Assembly (NCBI GenBank): GCA_963709525.1 | Contig: CAVPXB010000009.1 | Location: 248,001 to 312,000, forward strand | Reading direction: 5' to 3' | Source of the DNA: CAIWHR01 sp963709525 | GTDB lineage: Bacteria > Pseudomonadota > Gammaproteobacteria > Burkholderiales > Casimicrobiaceae | Length of the DNA: 64,000 bases | Shown: positions 15,931 to 26,055 of the stretch, in pieces | How positions within the stretch are numbered: position 1 is the first letter of the stretch | Layout: the number at the start of each line of letters is the position of its first letter | Translations under genes and position numbers: made by a program | Notes under the pieces: model-generated | Database searches by the model: none | What the model saw: only the letters and a program-made list of their open reading frames with translations | Told to the model about the DNA's origin: nothing

Positions 15931-16884
15931 TCAGTCCCCACCCCACCGTGCGCGCATCCGTACAAAGCGAACGATGTGGCGGATCGCCAGTGCCGCCTCG
16001 GGCAGGAACCCTGCCATCTGAAAGCCGTGCGGCACGGCCGGCCACAGCTCGAGTTCGACGTCGACGCCGGCGTCGTGCGCGCGTTCGGCAGCCCGTATGG
16101 CCTCGTCGCGAAGCATCTCCGTTTCGCCCGCCTGCAGGAACAGCGGCGGAAAGCCGTCAAAGTCGGCGAACAGCGGAGACACCTCCGGATCGGTGTACAG
16201 AATCGGCGAGGGAACATAGAACTGGCGCAAGACCAGCAGATTGGCGAGCGCCAGCATCGGATCCTCGCCGTCGAATGCCGCCATGCTCGGGCTTGTCAGC
16301 GTGCAGTCGAGGGCCGGAGACAGCAACACCGCACAGGCGGGGAGAGGCGCGCGCGCCATGCGTGCCCGATGCATCGTGACCAACGCGAGGTTGCCGCCCG
16401 CTGAATCGCCGATCAGCACGAGATTGCGCGCCGCGTGTCCCGCGGCGAGCAGGCCCTGGTACACCGCATGGCAGTCGTCGGGCGCCGCCGGATACGGGTT
16501 CTCCGGAGCCAGACGGTAGTCGGGAATCAGCGCGCGGGCGCGCAACAGGCGGCAAAGGCGGGCCGCCAGTCCCGCGTGCGCATTCGGGAACCGGAACACG
16601 AACGAACCGCCGTGCAGGTAGACGAGCACGCGATCCGGCAGGCTCTCGGGGACGGTGACCCACTCGGCAGCGACGCCTCCGATGTCCACGGCGGTGCGCG
16701 AGACGTCGCGGGGCAGCCGGAAGTGGCGCGCGTCGAGCGCTTCGTACCGCTGGCGCAGGGCGGGCACATCGGTTTCCGGGGTGAGTCGCTTGCGCGTCGC
16801 GACCCGCAACAGCGCATTGAGCGCGCGCGTGTGCAGGCTCGGACGGATCTCGACATTGCGTCGATAGCTGGGGCGGCGATGCAT
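15931..16884 (-). CDS. HSL-family (family IV) alpha/beta hydrolase, esterase
   Basis: A 317-residue cytosolic esterase of the hormone-sensitive-lipase type. It has the oxyanion motif LHGGSFVF, the nucleophile Ser in GDSAGGNLAL (about residue 160), a catalytic Asp in the AGETEMLRDEA region and a catalytic His in VPHGFQMAG. The YRLAPENPYPAAPDD segment is typical of this family. No signal peptide is visible. The substrate cannot be deduced; neighbours (isochorismatase-like protein, TRAP transporter) do not define a pathway. Confidence 0.9.
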   Translation of the reverse strand: MHRRPSYRRNVEIRPSLHTRALNALLRVATRKRLTPETDVPALRQRYEALDARHFRLPRDVSRTAVDIGGVAAEWVTVPESLPDRVLVYLHGGSFVFRFPNAHAGLAARLCRLLRARALIPDYRLAPENPYPAAPDDCHAVYQGLLAAGHAARNLVLIGDSAGGNLALVTMHRARMARAPLPACAVLLSPALDCTLTSPSMAAFDGEDPMLALANLLVLRQFYVPSPILYTDPEVSPLFADFDGFPPLFLQAGETEMLRDEAIRAAERAHDAGVDVELELWPAVPHGFQMAGFLPEAALAIRHIVRFVRMRARWGGD

Positions 16885-17036
16885 GGCTGCCAGCCTACCT
16901 CATGCAGCGGTCGGGCGCAGGATTTCCGCGACCGCGCGAGGAACCGCTGCGCCTCGCGGGTCGAGCGCATCGAAGCCGCGCCCGAAGCCGCTGCCATCGT
17001 TTCCTGCAGGCGAGGCACCCGTGCCGGGGTGCGATT

Positions 17037-18365
17037 TCAGGCCCCGGCACGCACCACCCAGAGGCTGATCGCCGGGAAGAAGAGCAGCAAGCCGATGCGG
17101 AGAAAATCCGAGGCGAGAAAGGGCATCACGCCCTTGAAGGTTTCTGTCAGCGGCACGTCCCTGGCCAGGCGGTTGATGATGTACACGTTCATTCCCACCG
17201 GCGGATGCACGAGGCCGACTTCCACGACCATCAGCGCCAGGATGCCGAACCAGATCGACTTGTCGGTCGCGGTGAGGCCGAAGAATTCGAGGCCCATCAC
17301 CAGCGGGTAGAAGATGGGGATGGTGAGCAGGATCATCGCCAGCGAATCCATCACGCAGCCCAGCAGGATGTAGATCAGCAGGATGGTTGTGATGACGAGC
17401 ATGGGCGAGAGCCCGCTGTTCCTGACCCAGGCGGCAAGTTCTACCGGCATCTGCGACAGCGCGAGCGCGCTGTTCAGCATGTCGGCGCCGAGCAGGACGA
17501 GAAAGATCATCGCGGTGGCCTGCGCGGTGCCCAGCGCGCTCGCGGCGATGCCCGCCCGGCCCATGCCGCCGCGCAGCACCGCGAGGACGCCGCAGGCAGC
17601 CGCGCCGATGGCCGCGGCCTCGGTGGGATTGGCCCAGCCGCCGTAGATGCCGACGATGACGACGACGAAGATCAGCAGCACCGGCGACACCTCGACCAGC
17701 GCCTTCAAGCGGTCCGGCCATGACGCACGCGGACCGGCGGGACCGATGTGCGGCTTCCAGGCGACGAGCAGGCGAATGACCAGCATGTAACCGACCATCG
17801 CGATGATGCCGGGCACCACTGCCGCCATGAACAACTTGCCGATCGACTCCTGGGTGAGAATGCCGTAGATGACCAGCGGCACCGACGGCGGGATCATGAT
17901 GCCCAGCGTGCCGCCCGCCGCCAGCGCCCCGGTCGCCAGGCTGCCGGAATACCCGGCGCGCTTGAGCTCGGGGAGCGTGACCTGCCCCATGGTCGCGGCG
18001 GTCGCGAGCGACGAGCCGCAGATCGCGCCGAAGCCCGCGCAGGCGCCGACCGCCGCCATCGCGATGCCGCCCTTCCAGTGCCCCATGAACGCGCGGACGA
18101 AGCGGAACAGCGCCGCGGAGAGCCCGCCGTGGGTCGCGAACTGCCCCATCAGCAGGAACAGGGGAATGACGACGAGGTCGTAATTCGACAGCCGCGCGTA
18201 GGCGAGGTTCTTCAGTGAATTGAGGAGCGGCCCGAGTTCGCCGCCGGTGAGGTGGACGTAGGCCGATGCGCCGACGGCGAACATCGCGATGCCGATCGGC
18301 ACCCGCAGCGCGAGCAGGACCAGCAGCAGCGCGAATGCGGTGAGACCGACCGCGATGCCGCTCAT
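17037..18365 (-). CDS. dctM: TRAP transporter large permease DctM
   Basis: The 12-helix membrane subunit that drives solute uptake with the sodium or proton gradient. The 442 residues are hydrophobic throughout with the family's GIAMAAVGACAGFGAICGSS, GTLGIMIPPSVPLVIYGI and LVHPPVGMNVYIIN motifs. Its ATG overlaps the dctQ stop (ATGA). Together with dctQ and dctP upstream it forms a complete TRAP operon read dctP-dctQ-dctM on the minus strand. Confidence 0.96.
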   Translation of the reverse strand: MSGIAVGLTAFALLLVLLALRVPIGIAMFAVGASAYVHLTGGELGPLLNSLKNLAYARLSNYDLVVIPLFLLMGQFATHGGLSAALFRFVRAFMGHWKGGIAMAAVGACAGFGAICGSSLATAATMGQVTLPELKRAGYSGSLATGALAAGGTLGIMIPPSVPLVIYGILTQESIGKLFMAAVVPGIIAMVGYMLVIRLLVAWKPHIGPAGPRASWPDRLKALVEVSPVLLIFVVVIVGIYGGWANPTEAAAIGAAACGVLAVLRGGMGRAGIAASALGTAQATAMIFLVLLGADMLNSALALSQMPVELAAWVRNSGLSPMLVITTILLIYILLGCVMDSLAMILLTIPIFYPLVMGLEFFGLTATDKSIWFGILALMVVEVGLVHPPVGMNVYIINRLARDVPLTETFKGVMPFLASDFLRIGLLLFFPAISLWVVRAGA

Positions 18366-18943
18366 GGCGCGGCCTTCCCGCCTTCACCGTCGCGCGTCGA
18401 GCGTCCGGCCCCGGTTTCGCCGGCGGCAATGGCCGCACTCAGGTGCCGCCCCGCCATGTAGAAGCCGGCCAGCGCGAGCAGGACGAATCCCGGGACCATC
18501 AGCGCCGGCCCCCACCATTGCGGCAGCCCGAGGATCATCGTCTCCTCGCCGGCGGCACGGACCGTCAGCGCGCCCACCGCCGTCCGCCAGGCGATAAGCG
18601 CTCCGAACGCGCCGACCAGCAGCGACCCCAGCGCGTCGAGCAGCCGCACGAGGGCCGGGCGCAGACTCTGGGTGAAGAAATCGACCTTGACGTCGCCACC
18701 CGCGAGATGGCACCAGGCGAAGAACGTGGAGCTGGCGATCGCGGCGAACAACTGCAACAACTCGACATCGCCGGGAATCGGCGCCGAGAAGAGCTTGCGG
18801 CCGGTGATCGAGACGAGCGACATCGCCACCAGGGCAACGAAGATCGTCCCGCCGATCATGGCACTGGCCTTGCTGGCGGCGACAAGCATCCGGCCGAGCG
18901 GGCCGAACTTTCCGGCCATCGACGCTTCGCCCGGAAGCTGCAT
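18362..18943 (-). CDS. dctQ: TRAP transporter small permease DctQ
   Basis: The four-helix small membrane subunit of the TRAP system. The 193-residue product has hydrophobic segments around ASAMIGGTIFVALVAMSLV, LFAAIASSTFFAWCH, LLVGAFGALIAW and WGPALMVPGFVLLALAGF, with the family's SITGRKLF and DVKVDFF motifs. A second ATG at 18919 is possible. It is 7 bp downstream of dctP and overlaps dctM. Confidence 0.93.
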   Translation of the reverse strand: MQLPGEASMAGKFGPLGRMLVAASKASAMIGGTIFVALVAMSLVSITGRKLFSAPIPGDVELLQLFAAIASSTFFAWCHLAGGDVKVDFFTQSLRPALVRLLDALGSLLVGAFGALIAWRTAVGALTVRAAGEETMILGLPQWWGPALMVPGFVLLALAGFYMAGRHLSAAIAAGETGAGRSTRDGEGGKAAP

Positions 18944-18950
18944 TGCCCGG

Positions 18951-19973
18951 TCAGTGCACCGTGTGCTTGGCGATCAGCGCGCGCGCATCGTCGAGCAACT
19001 GCCTGCCGCTGGCCCCCTTCGCGGCAACGTCCGCGACCCAGGCGTCGGAGATCGGCTGCCCGAGCCTGGCCCAGGCGTCGAGTTCGGCGAGGGGGATGAC
19101 GTTGATCGCACTGCCCGCGGCGGTCTTCCTGCCGATGACGTCGGCCTCGGCGAAGGTGCGGCCGATCTCGCCGGAGAGCGCCTGGCCGCTGTTGGCGTCG
19201 ATGACGCGCTTGAGGTCAGGCGGCAACGCCGCGTACTTCGCCTTGTTCATCGCGAAGATGAACGTCGCCGTGTAGAACGCGTTGGCCGCAGGATCGGTTT
19301 CGGTGTGGAACTTGGTCAGCTCCTGCACCTTGACCGACGGCACGACGTCCCAGGGAATCACGGCGCCGTCGATGACGCCCTTGGCCAGCGCCTCGCCGAC
19401 CTGCGGCACCGGCATCGCCACCGGTGTCGCGCCGAGCGCGGCCAGGAAGCGGCTGGTCTGCCGCGTCGGCGCGCGGATCTTCATGCCCTTGAGGTCGGCC
19501 AGCGTCTTGATCTGCTTGTTGGTGGTGTGGAAGGCGCCGGGTCCGTGGACGTGCGTGGCAATGAGCTTCACGTCGGCGAACTCGTTCGGCGCGTACTGCT
19601 GCACGTAGTTCCACAGCGCCTTGCTGGTGCCCTGCGGCTCGCGCATCATGAACGGCAGCTCGAATACCTCGACCAGCGGAAAACGGCCCGCCGTGTACCC
19701 CGGCAGCGTCCAGATGATGTCGACGACGCCGTCCTTGACCTGATCGTAGAGTTGCGGCGGGGTGCCTCCCAGCTGCATCGACGGATAGATCTGGCATTTC
19801 ATCCTGGCGCCGGATTCCTTCGCGATTTTCTCGCACCACGGCACGATGAACATCGTGTTCGCTGCCGATCCCGCCGGCAGGAAATGGTGCACCTTCAGCG
19901 TCACCTGCTGCGCGAACGCAGGGGCGGCAACGACGAGCACGGCGGCGGTTGCCAACCAGTGGGCCTTGCGCAT
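18951..19973 (-). CDS. dctP: TRAP transporter periplasmic binding protein DctP
   Basis: The extracytoplasmic solute receptor. The ATG at 19973, preceded by GAGGAAGAG, gives 340 residues starting MRKAHWLATAAVLVVAAPAFAQ, a clear Sec signal peptide. The mature part begins with TLKVHHFLPAGS and includes the DctP signatures YPSMQLGGTPPQLYDQVKDG and the ligand-contact region GMKIRAPTRQTS with the conserved Arg that binds carboxylates. The substrate is probably an organic acid, but the exact one is not visible. Confidence 0.95.
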   Translation of the reverse strand: MRKAHWLATAAVLVVAAPAFAQQVTLKVHHFLPAGSAANTMFIVPWCEKIAKESGARMKCQIYPSMQLGGTPPQLYDQVKDGVVDIIWTLPGYTAGRFPLVEVFELPFMMREPQGTSKALWNYVQQYAPNEFADVKLIATHVHGPGAFHTTNKQIKTLADLKGMKIRAPTRQTSRFLAALGATPVAMPVPQVGEALAKGVIDGAVIPWDVVPSVKVQELTKFHTETDPAANAFYTATFIFAMNKAKYAALPPDLKRVIDANSGQALSGEIGRTFAEADVIGRKTAAGSAINVIPLAELDAWARLGQPISDAWVADVAAKGASGRQLLDDARALIAKHTVH

Positions 19974-20305
19974 CTCTTCCTCCAATGCGTGACGCTGCGT
20001 TCGCGAGCCGCGTGCCCGAGACGAGCGGAAACGCAGCGTCCAGGCCTGCGGCACGACGGGTCCATAACGAAGCTCCTGGGGGCGCGGCACGGGCTCTGGT
20101 CTCCCCCAAAAACAACGCAGCGCATTGTCCCACATGCGATCGGACTGGCTTTTGCTGCCGCGGCCGAAGAGGCGGCGCCTCCCCCATTGCGCACGGCAGC
20201 AGCCTCATCCGGCCATCGCGCCTTCAGGCGCGAATGCATTGGCGGGACGTTGATTCGCGGCTGATGCCGCTCCTGCAGAGGTCTCGCGTTCTATGTGAGG
20301 TCGCG
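19974..20305. other. non-coding upstream region of the TRAP operon
   Basis: No gene is supported in these 332 bp. An 11-bp inverted repeat GACGCTGCGTT (19991-20001) and AACGCAGCGTC (20030-20040), 17-67 bp upstream of dctP, could be an operator or a leader hairpin. The rest is GC-rich without other structure that I can defend. Confidence 0.4.
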
Positions 20306-21307
20306 TCAGGTTGCCACCTCCAGCACGATCTTCCCGATGTGCGTCGACGACTCCATCAGCGCATGCGCCTTCGCCGCTTCGGCCAGCGGAAACGTCGCGT
20401 GGATCACCGTCCTGATCTCGCGGCGCGCGAGCAGCGGCCACACGTTGCGTTCGAGCGAATGCGCCAGCGCTGCCTTGCGCGCAGGCGGGCTCGCGCGCAG
20501 CGTCGAACCCGTCACCGTCAGGCGCTTCATCATGATCGGGCGCCAGTCGCATTCGACGCGGCCGCCGCGCAGGAAGGCGATCAGCACCAGTCGCCCCTCC
20601 AGCGTCAGGCACTTGAGGTTCTTCTCGATGTAATCGCCGCCGACCATGTCGAGAATGACATCGACGCCGCGCCGGGCTGTAATGCGCTGGACTTCCGCAA
20701 CAAAATCGGCGCTGCGATAGTTGATCGCGTGGTCGGCGCCGATGGCGCGGCAGAACGCGGCCTTGTCGTCGCTGCCGACCGTGGCCAGCACCGTCGCGCC
20801 GAGCTGCTTTGCGATCTGGATCGCGGTGAGTCCGATGCCGCTCGCGCCGCCGTGGATCAGCACGGTCTCGCCCGCCTGGAGATGTCCGCGATCGACGAGA
20901 TTGTTCCAGACGGTGTAGTGATTCTCGGGCAGGCAAGCGCCTTCCTGCTCGCCTACTCCGTCGGGCAGCGGCAGGCAATGTTCGGCGGGGGCGAGGCAGT
21001 ACTCGGCGTAGCCTCCGCCAGGCGTCAAGGCGCAGACCACATCGCCGACGTGCCAGCGCAGAACGCCGTCGCCGCAGGACACCACGGTGCCCGCGACCTC
21101 GAGGCCGAGGATCGGCGACGCGTCCGGCGGTGGTGCATACGCGCCGGCGCGCTGCAGGCAATCGGGCCGGTTGACGCCGGCATGGCTCACCCTGATGAGG
21201 ACCTCGCCGGCGCGCGGCACCGGTAGTGCTCCTTCGGCGACGTGCAGCACGTCCGGCGGTCCGGGTTCGCGGCAGGCGATGTAGCGCATGGTGGCGGGCT
21301 GGTTCAT
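20306..21307 (-). CDS. NAD(P)H quinone oxidoreductase, PIG3-type MDR
   Basis: A 333-residue zinc-free medium-chain dehydrogenase/reductase. Diagnostic features are GVNRPDCLQRAGAYAPPP in the catalytic domain, GLEVAGTVVSCGDGV, and the nucleotide-binding HGGASGIGLTAIQIAKQLGA, which together fit the PIG3-type quinone oxidoreductases that use NADPH. No structural zinc Cys lobe is seen. The ATG at 21307 overlaps the stop of the MFS gene (ATGA), so the two are co-translated. Confidence 0.92.
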   Translation of the reverse strand: MNQPATMRYIACREPGPPDVLHVAEGALPVPRAGEVLIRVSHAGVNRPDCLQRAGAYAPPPDASPILGLEVAGTVVSCGDGVLRWHVGDVVCALTPGGGYAEYCLAPAEHCLPLPDGVGEQEGACLPENHYTVWNNLVDRGHLQAGETVLIHGGASGIGLTAIQIAKQLGATVLATVGSDDKAAFCRAIGADHAINYRSADFVAEVQRITARRGVDVILDMVGGDYIEKNLKCLTLEGRLVLIAFLRGGRVECDWRPIMMKRLTVTGSTLRASPPARKAALAHSLERNVWPLLARREIRTVIHATFPLAEAAKAHALMESSTHIGKIVLEVAT

Positions 21308-22551
21308 GGTTTCCTGGAATCAGTGTGCGTGTCGATGGTGGACAGGGTGCCGGCGCGATCCGCGCGCAGGCGCAACGCAAGCGTCGCGCAGGCGAGCACG
21401 CTGGCGGCGGCGAGCGCGAACGCCGCGGCGGGGCTGCGCGCTTCGAGCAGCCAGCCCCCGGTTGCCATGCCGGCGCCGATGCCGGTGACAATCGAGGTCA
21501 TCGACCAGGTGAAGGCCTCGGTCGCATAGCGTGCCGGGGCGTGCTTGGCGACCAGCATCGAGATCGCGGTGAGCGACGGCGCAATCAGCAAGCCGGCTGC
21601 GATCGCCGGGACGACCAGCAACCATGGCGACGCGACGAAGGCGTGCAGCGCGATCGGCAGCGCCAGCAGCGCCAGCATCCGCGGCAACTGTCGCTCCACC
21701 GGCGTGTGCAGGCCGAGGCCGCCGTAGGCCAGCCCGCCGACCGCGCTGGCGGCGGAGTTGATCGCGATCAGCACGCCGCCCAGCGCCGGCGCACCGACGC
21801 CGGTGGCGAATCCCGGATAACCCACTTCGAGCAAGCCCAGCGCGAAGGCCAGCCCCAGCGTGATCGCGTAGACGTGCAGCAGTCGCGAATCGGTCAGCGG
21901 CCCGAGGAGGTGCCGCTGCACACCGGCACGCTCGCGCCGCCAATAGCGCTGCGCGGGCGAGCGCAGGAAAAGCGGCGCGGCAATGGTCGCAAAAAAGACC
22001 GCGGCAGCGAACGCCGCCGCCGGCGTCGTCGTCGCGAGGAGCAGCGCGATCAGCGCCGGGCCGAGCGTGAAGTTGATCTCGACCAGCACCGCGTCGACTG
22101 AAAACGCCGTGTGCCGGTCGTCGCCTTCGCCGAAGCGGTGCCGCCACAGCGTGCGCGTCAGCACGGAAATCGGCGGCGCGAACGCGCCGGCGACGACCGC
22201 CAGCGCCGCGATCGCGGGCAACTGCAGGTCGAGCGGCCGGGCGCACAGGATCAGCAGCAGCACCGCGGGCTGGACGGTGCCGGTGACACGCAGCACGCCG
22301 CGCGGTCCCCGGCGATCGATGATGCGGCCCAGCACCGGCGCCGCCAGCGCCGAGGCGACCAGATAGCCGCCGACGAGTGCGCCGGCGGTCGCGAACGAGC
22401 CGCCGATGTCGCGCAGGTGCATCAGCAACGCGAGCGACAGCATGCCGATGGGCATGCGCGCGACCAGCGCGACGGCCATCAGCGCAACGGTGTCGGGGAG
22501 GCGCAGGAATGCGCGGTACCGCGTTGCCAGATCAGTCGCGGCGCCGCGCAC
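21304..22551 (-). CDS. MFS transporter
   Basis: A 12-helix major facilitator permease of about 415 residues if translation starts at the GTG at 22551. Hydrophobic segments follow each other from TVALMAVALVARMPIGMLSLAL; the loop between helices 2 and 3 has LGRIIDRRGPRG, the MFS motif A. The substrate is unknown; sugar-efflux-like and drug-efflux-like members look alike at this level. The gene starts 11 bp after the dnaE stop, so it is probably in the dnaE transcription unit, followed by the quinone oxidoreductase. The start is uncertain. Confidence 0.85.
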   Translation of the reverse strand: MRGAATDLATRYRAFLRLPDTVALMAVALVARMPIGMLSLALLMHLRDIGGSFATAGALVGGYLVASALAAPVLGRIIDRRGPRGVLRVTGTVQPAVLLLILCARPLDLQLPAIAALAVVAGAFAPPISVLTRTLWRHRFGEGDDRHTAFSVDAVLVEINFTLGPALIALLLATTTPAAAFAAAVFFATIAAPLFLRSPAQRYWRRERAGVQRHLLGPLTDSRLLHVYAITLGLAFALGLLEVGYPGFATGVGAPALGGVLIAINSAASAVGGLAYGGLGLHTPVERQLPRMLALLALPIALHAFVASPWLLVVPAIAAGLLIAPSLTAISMLVAKHAPARYATEAFTWSMTSIVTGIGAGMATGGWLLEARSPAAAFALAAASVLACATLALRLRADRAGTLSTIDTHTDSRKP

Positions 22552-22562
22552 GCGATGACGTT

Positions 22563-25500
22563 TCAATAGACGACCCGAACATTCTCTGCGGCGAGCCACT
22601 CCTTCAGCTGGACGAGCAACGCCTCGTCGGGCACGACGCGCCAGGTGTCCGGCAGCAGGATCTCGCCGCAGAGGCCCTGGTTGCGGTAATCGATGACGAT
22701 CGGGCATTCGCCGTTGCGGAACGGCGCGAGCAGCTCGAACAGGCGCGCGGCCTGCGCGCCGCCATTGCAGGCGATGCGCAAACCGCGCGCCCGCTCCTTG
22801 CGGATCCCCGCGAGATCGAAAATCCGCTCGGCCACCACGCGCAGCCCCTGCTGCTGGCCGTCGTCGGTCATCCGCGGCGTGATCCTGGCCTGCACCACGA
22901 CGAGTTCGTCCTCGCGGATGAGGTTGCGCACGCTGTCGAAGATCTCGTTGTAGACGACGGCCTCGATCGATCCCTTGCCGTCGTCGAGCACGACGATCGC
23001 CATCTTGCCCCGCTTGCCGGCCTGTATGCGCAGCGAGGTGACGATTCCCGCGATCAGCACGGGATCCTTGCCCGGCTGCAGGTTGGAAAGCGGCTGCCGG
23101 ATCAGTGCGGCGAGCTCCGCGGCATGGCTCTCGTAGGGATGACCGGAAAGATAGAAGCCGAGCGCGGACTTTTCGTGCTGCAGGCGTTCGGCGTCGTTCC
23201 AGTCGCGGGTTGCCACCAGCACCAGCCCGCGGTCATGAACCTCTTCGCCGAACAGCGACACCTGCGCGGACGAAGCCGCGGCCCGCTCGGCCTCGCCCAG
23301 CGCGATGCCGACCGACGCGAACAGCGCGGCGCGGCGGCGATCGACGGCGTCGAAGGCGCCCGCACGAATCAGCGCCTCGACGACGCGCCGATTGACCTGC
23401 CGCTTGTCGACGCGGCGGCAGAAATCGAAAAGGTCGCGAAAGGGACCGCCGGCATTGCGCGCGGCCACGATCGCCTCGAGCGCGTGTTCGCCGGTACCCT
23501 TGACGCCGCCGAGCCCGTAGCGGATTCGCCGCGTATCGATGGGCTCGAAGCGATAATTCGACGCGTTGACATCGGGCGGCAGGATCGCAATTCCCTGCGC
23601 GATCGTGTCTTCGTACAGGCTGCGCACCTTGTCGGTGTCATCCATCACCAGCGTGAGGTTCGCGGCCATGAATGCCGCCGGGTGATGGGCCTTGAACCAC
23701 GCGGTCTGGTAGGCCACCAGCGCATACGCGGCGGCGTGCGACTTGTTGAAGCCGTAGCCCGCGAACTTTTCCATCTGGTCGAAGAGCAGCGACGCCTTCG
23801 CGCGGGCTAGACCGCCCTTCTCGGCGCCGGCGACGAAGATGTCGCGCTGCTCGGCCATCTCGTCGACCTTTTTCTTGCCCATCGCGCGCCGCAGCAGGTC
23901 GGCGCTGCCCAGCGTGTAGCCGCCGATCACCTGCGCGATCTGCATCACCTGTTCCTGGTACACCATCACACCGTAGGTCGGTCCGAGGATGGGCTCCAGA
24001 CGGGGGTCGAGGTACTCGACGCGCTGGCGGCCGGTCTTGCGCGCCGTGTAGTCGGGGATGAGCTCCATCGGCCCCGGGCGGTACAGCGCGACCAGCGCGA
24101 TGATGTCTTCGAACCGGGTCGGTGGCGCCTGCTGCATGAGATCGCGCATGCCGCGCGATTCGAACTGGAACACCGCCGCGGTGTCGGCCTTGCGGAAGAC
24201 TTCATAGGCCGCCTTGTCGTCGAGCGGCAGCGTCTCGAGGTGGATGTCGGAGGAGGGGTCGAGCATGCGCACGTAGCGCAATGTCCAGTCGAGGATCGTC
24301 AGCGTCGTGAGCCCCAGGAAGTCGAACTTGACGAGGCCGACAGCCTCGACGTCGTCCTTGTCGAACTGGGAGACGATCGCGTCCGAACCCGACTGCGTGT
24401 AGAGCGGACAGAAATCGGTGAGCTTGCCCGGCGCGATCAGCACGCCCCCCGCGTGCATGCCGACGTTGCGCGTCAACCCTTCGAGCGCTTCGGCGAGGGC
24501 GAGCAATTCCCTGACCTCTTCTTCGGTCCTTGCCCTTTCCGCCAGCAGCGGCTCCATCTGCCGCGCTTCCTGCAGCGTGATCTGCTTGCCGGCCTGGAAG
24601 GGGATCAGCTTGGCAATGCCGTCGACAAACGGGTAGGGGAGGTCGAGCACGCGACCGACGTCGCGCACCGCCGCTCTCGCCGCCATGGTGCCGAAGGTCG
24701 CAATCTGCGACACCGAATCGGAGCCGTACTTCTGCTTGACGTAGTCGATGACGCGGTCGCGACCGTCCTGGCAGAAGTCGATGTCGAAATCCGGCATCGA
24801 TACCCGCTCGGGATTGAGGAAGCGCTCGAACAGCAGCGCGTAGCGAAGCGGATCGAGATCGGTGATGCCCAGCGAATAGGCGACCAGCGAGCCCGCGCCC
24901 GAACCGCGGCCGGGGCCGACCGGCACGCCGTTGCCCTTCGCCCAGTTGATGAAATCGGCGACGATGAGGAAATAGCCCGGAAAGCCCATCTGCACGATGG
25001 TCTTGATCTCGAACTCGAGCCGGGCGAGATATTCGGGGCGGCGTCGCTCCCGCTCGCCGGGTTCGGGGTAGAGCGTCGCGAGCCGCCGCTCGAGTCCACC
25101 GCTGCTTTCCGCCCGCAGGTGTTCGTCCAGCGACACGCCTGCCGGCGTCGGAAAATCAGGCAGGAAATTCTTGCCCAGCGGGATCGTGAGGCTGCAGCGC
25201 TGGGCGATCGCGACCGCGTTGGCCAGCGCCTCGGGCAGGTCGGCAAACGCGGCGCACATCTCGGCGCGCGTCTTGAAAAACTGGTCGGCTGTGAAACGCC
25301 GGGGTCTGCGCGCGTCGGCAAGCACATTCCCTTCGGCGATGCAGACCCGCGCGTCGTGGGCGCGAAAGTCCTCGCGGCGAAGAAACTGGATCGGATGGGT
25401 GGCGACGACCGGAAGCCCGGTCTTCCCCGCAAGCGTCACCGTCGCCGCGGTCAGCGCTTCGTCGTCGGCGCGTCCTGCGCGCTGCACTTCGAGATAGTAG

Positions 25501-25994
25501 CGATCCGGGAACAGCGCTGCCCACGCTCGCGCCGCGCTTTCCGCTGCCGGAAAGTTGCCCTGCAGCAACGCCAATCCCACATCGCCGTCGCGGGCGCCGG
25601 ACAGCGCGATCAAGCCGTCGGTGCCTTCGAGAAACCACTCGGGAAGAAGTTCGGCTCGACCGCGATGCTGGTTGCGGCGGTAGCCGCGCGACAACCAATC
25701 GGTGAGCTTGAGAAAGCCGGAACGCGACTGGGCGAGCAGCAGCAGCCGCCACGGCTGATCGCGCTCTCGTTCGTGGGTGATCGAGACGTCGCAACCGAAG
25801 AGGGGCTTCAAGCCGGCGGCACGCGCGGCCTTGTAGAACTTGACCAGCCCGAACGCGTTGTTGAGATCGGTCAGTGGCAATGCCGGCATGCCGTCGGCAA
25901 CGGCCGCGGCGACCGCGTCGTCGATGCGCACCGTGCCGTCGACGATCGAGAACTCGCTGTGCAGGCGCAGATGAATGAAATCGGGAAGGCGCAT
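22563..25994 (-). CDS. dnaE: DNA polymerase III alpha subunit
   Basis: The replicative polymerase, 1143 residues, close to the usual 1160. The N-terminal PHP domain begins FIHLRLHSEFSIVDG; the polymerase core has GPGRGSGAGSLVAYSLGITD and the catalytic aspartates in SMPDFDIDFCQDGRD. The fingers region shows QVMQIAQVIGGYTLGSADLLRRAMGKK-type sequence around residue 690. A clamp-binding motif QVSLF lies near residue 920, and an OB-fold follows (LIAGIVTSLRIQAGKRGKMA). It is divergent from the lipoprotein gene. Confidence 0.98.
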   Translation of the reverse strand: MRLPDFIHLRLHSEFSIVDGTVRIDDAVAAAVADGMPALPLTDLNNAFGLVKFYKAARAAGLKPLFGCDVSITHERERDQPWRLLLLAQSRSGFLKLTDWLSRGYRRNQHRGRAELLPEWFLEGTDGLIALSGARDGDVGLALLQGNFPAAESAARAWAALFPDRYYLEVQRAGRADDEALTAATVTLAGKTGLPVVATHPIQFLRREDFRAHDARVCIAEGNVLADARRPRRFTADQFFKTRAEMCAAFADLPEALANAVAIAQRCSLTIPLGKNFLPDFPTPAGVSLDEHLRAESSGGLERRLATLYPEPGERERRRPEYLARLEFEIKTIVQMGFPGYFLIVADFINWAKGNGVPVGPGRGSGAGSLVAYSLGITDLDPLRYALLFERFLNPERVSMPDFDIDFCQDGRDRVIDYVKQKYGSDSVSQIATFGTMAARAAVRDVGRVLDLPYPFVDGIAKLIPFQAGKQITLQEARQMEPLLAERARTEEEVRELLALAEALEGLTRNVGMHAGGVLIAPGKLTDFCPLYTQSGSDAIVSQFDKDDVEAVGLVKFDFLGLTTLTILDWTLRYVRMLDPSSDIHLETLPLDDKAAYEVFRKADTAAVFQFESRGMRDLMQQAPPTRFEDIIALVALYRPGPMELIPDYTARKTGRQRVEYLDPRLEPILGPTYGVMVYQEQVMQIAQVIGGYTLGSADLLRRAMGKKKVDEMAEQRDIFVAGAEKGGLARAKASLLFDQMEKFAGYGFNKSHAAAYALVAYQTAWFKAHHPAAFMAANLTLVMDDTDKVRSLYEDTIAQGIAILPPDVNASNYRFEPIDTRRIRYGLGGVKGTGEHALEAIVAARNAGGPFRDLFDFCRRVDKRQVNRRVVEALIRAGAFDAVDRRRAALFASVGIALGEAERAAASSAQVSLFGEEVHDRGLVLVATRDWNDAERLQHEKSALGFYLSGHPYESHAAELAALIRQPLSNLQPGKDPVLIAGIVTSLRIQAGKRGKMAIVVLDDGKGSIEAVVYNEIFDSVRNLIREDELVVVQARITPRMTDDGQQQGLRVVAERIFDLAGIRKERARGLRIACNGGAQAARLFELLAPFRNGECPIVIDYRNQGLCGEILLPDTWRVVPDEALLVQLKEWLAAENVRVVY

Positions 25995-26055
25995 ATTGTG
26001 GCGGCGGGGAGTGCTAGAATTTTACCCCTTCCATCACCGTGTCCGCCGCCGCTTG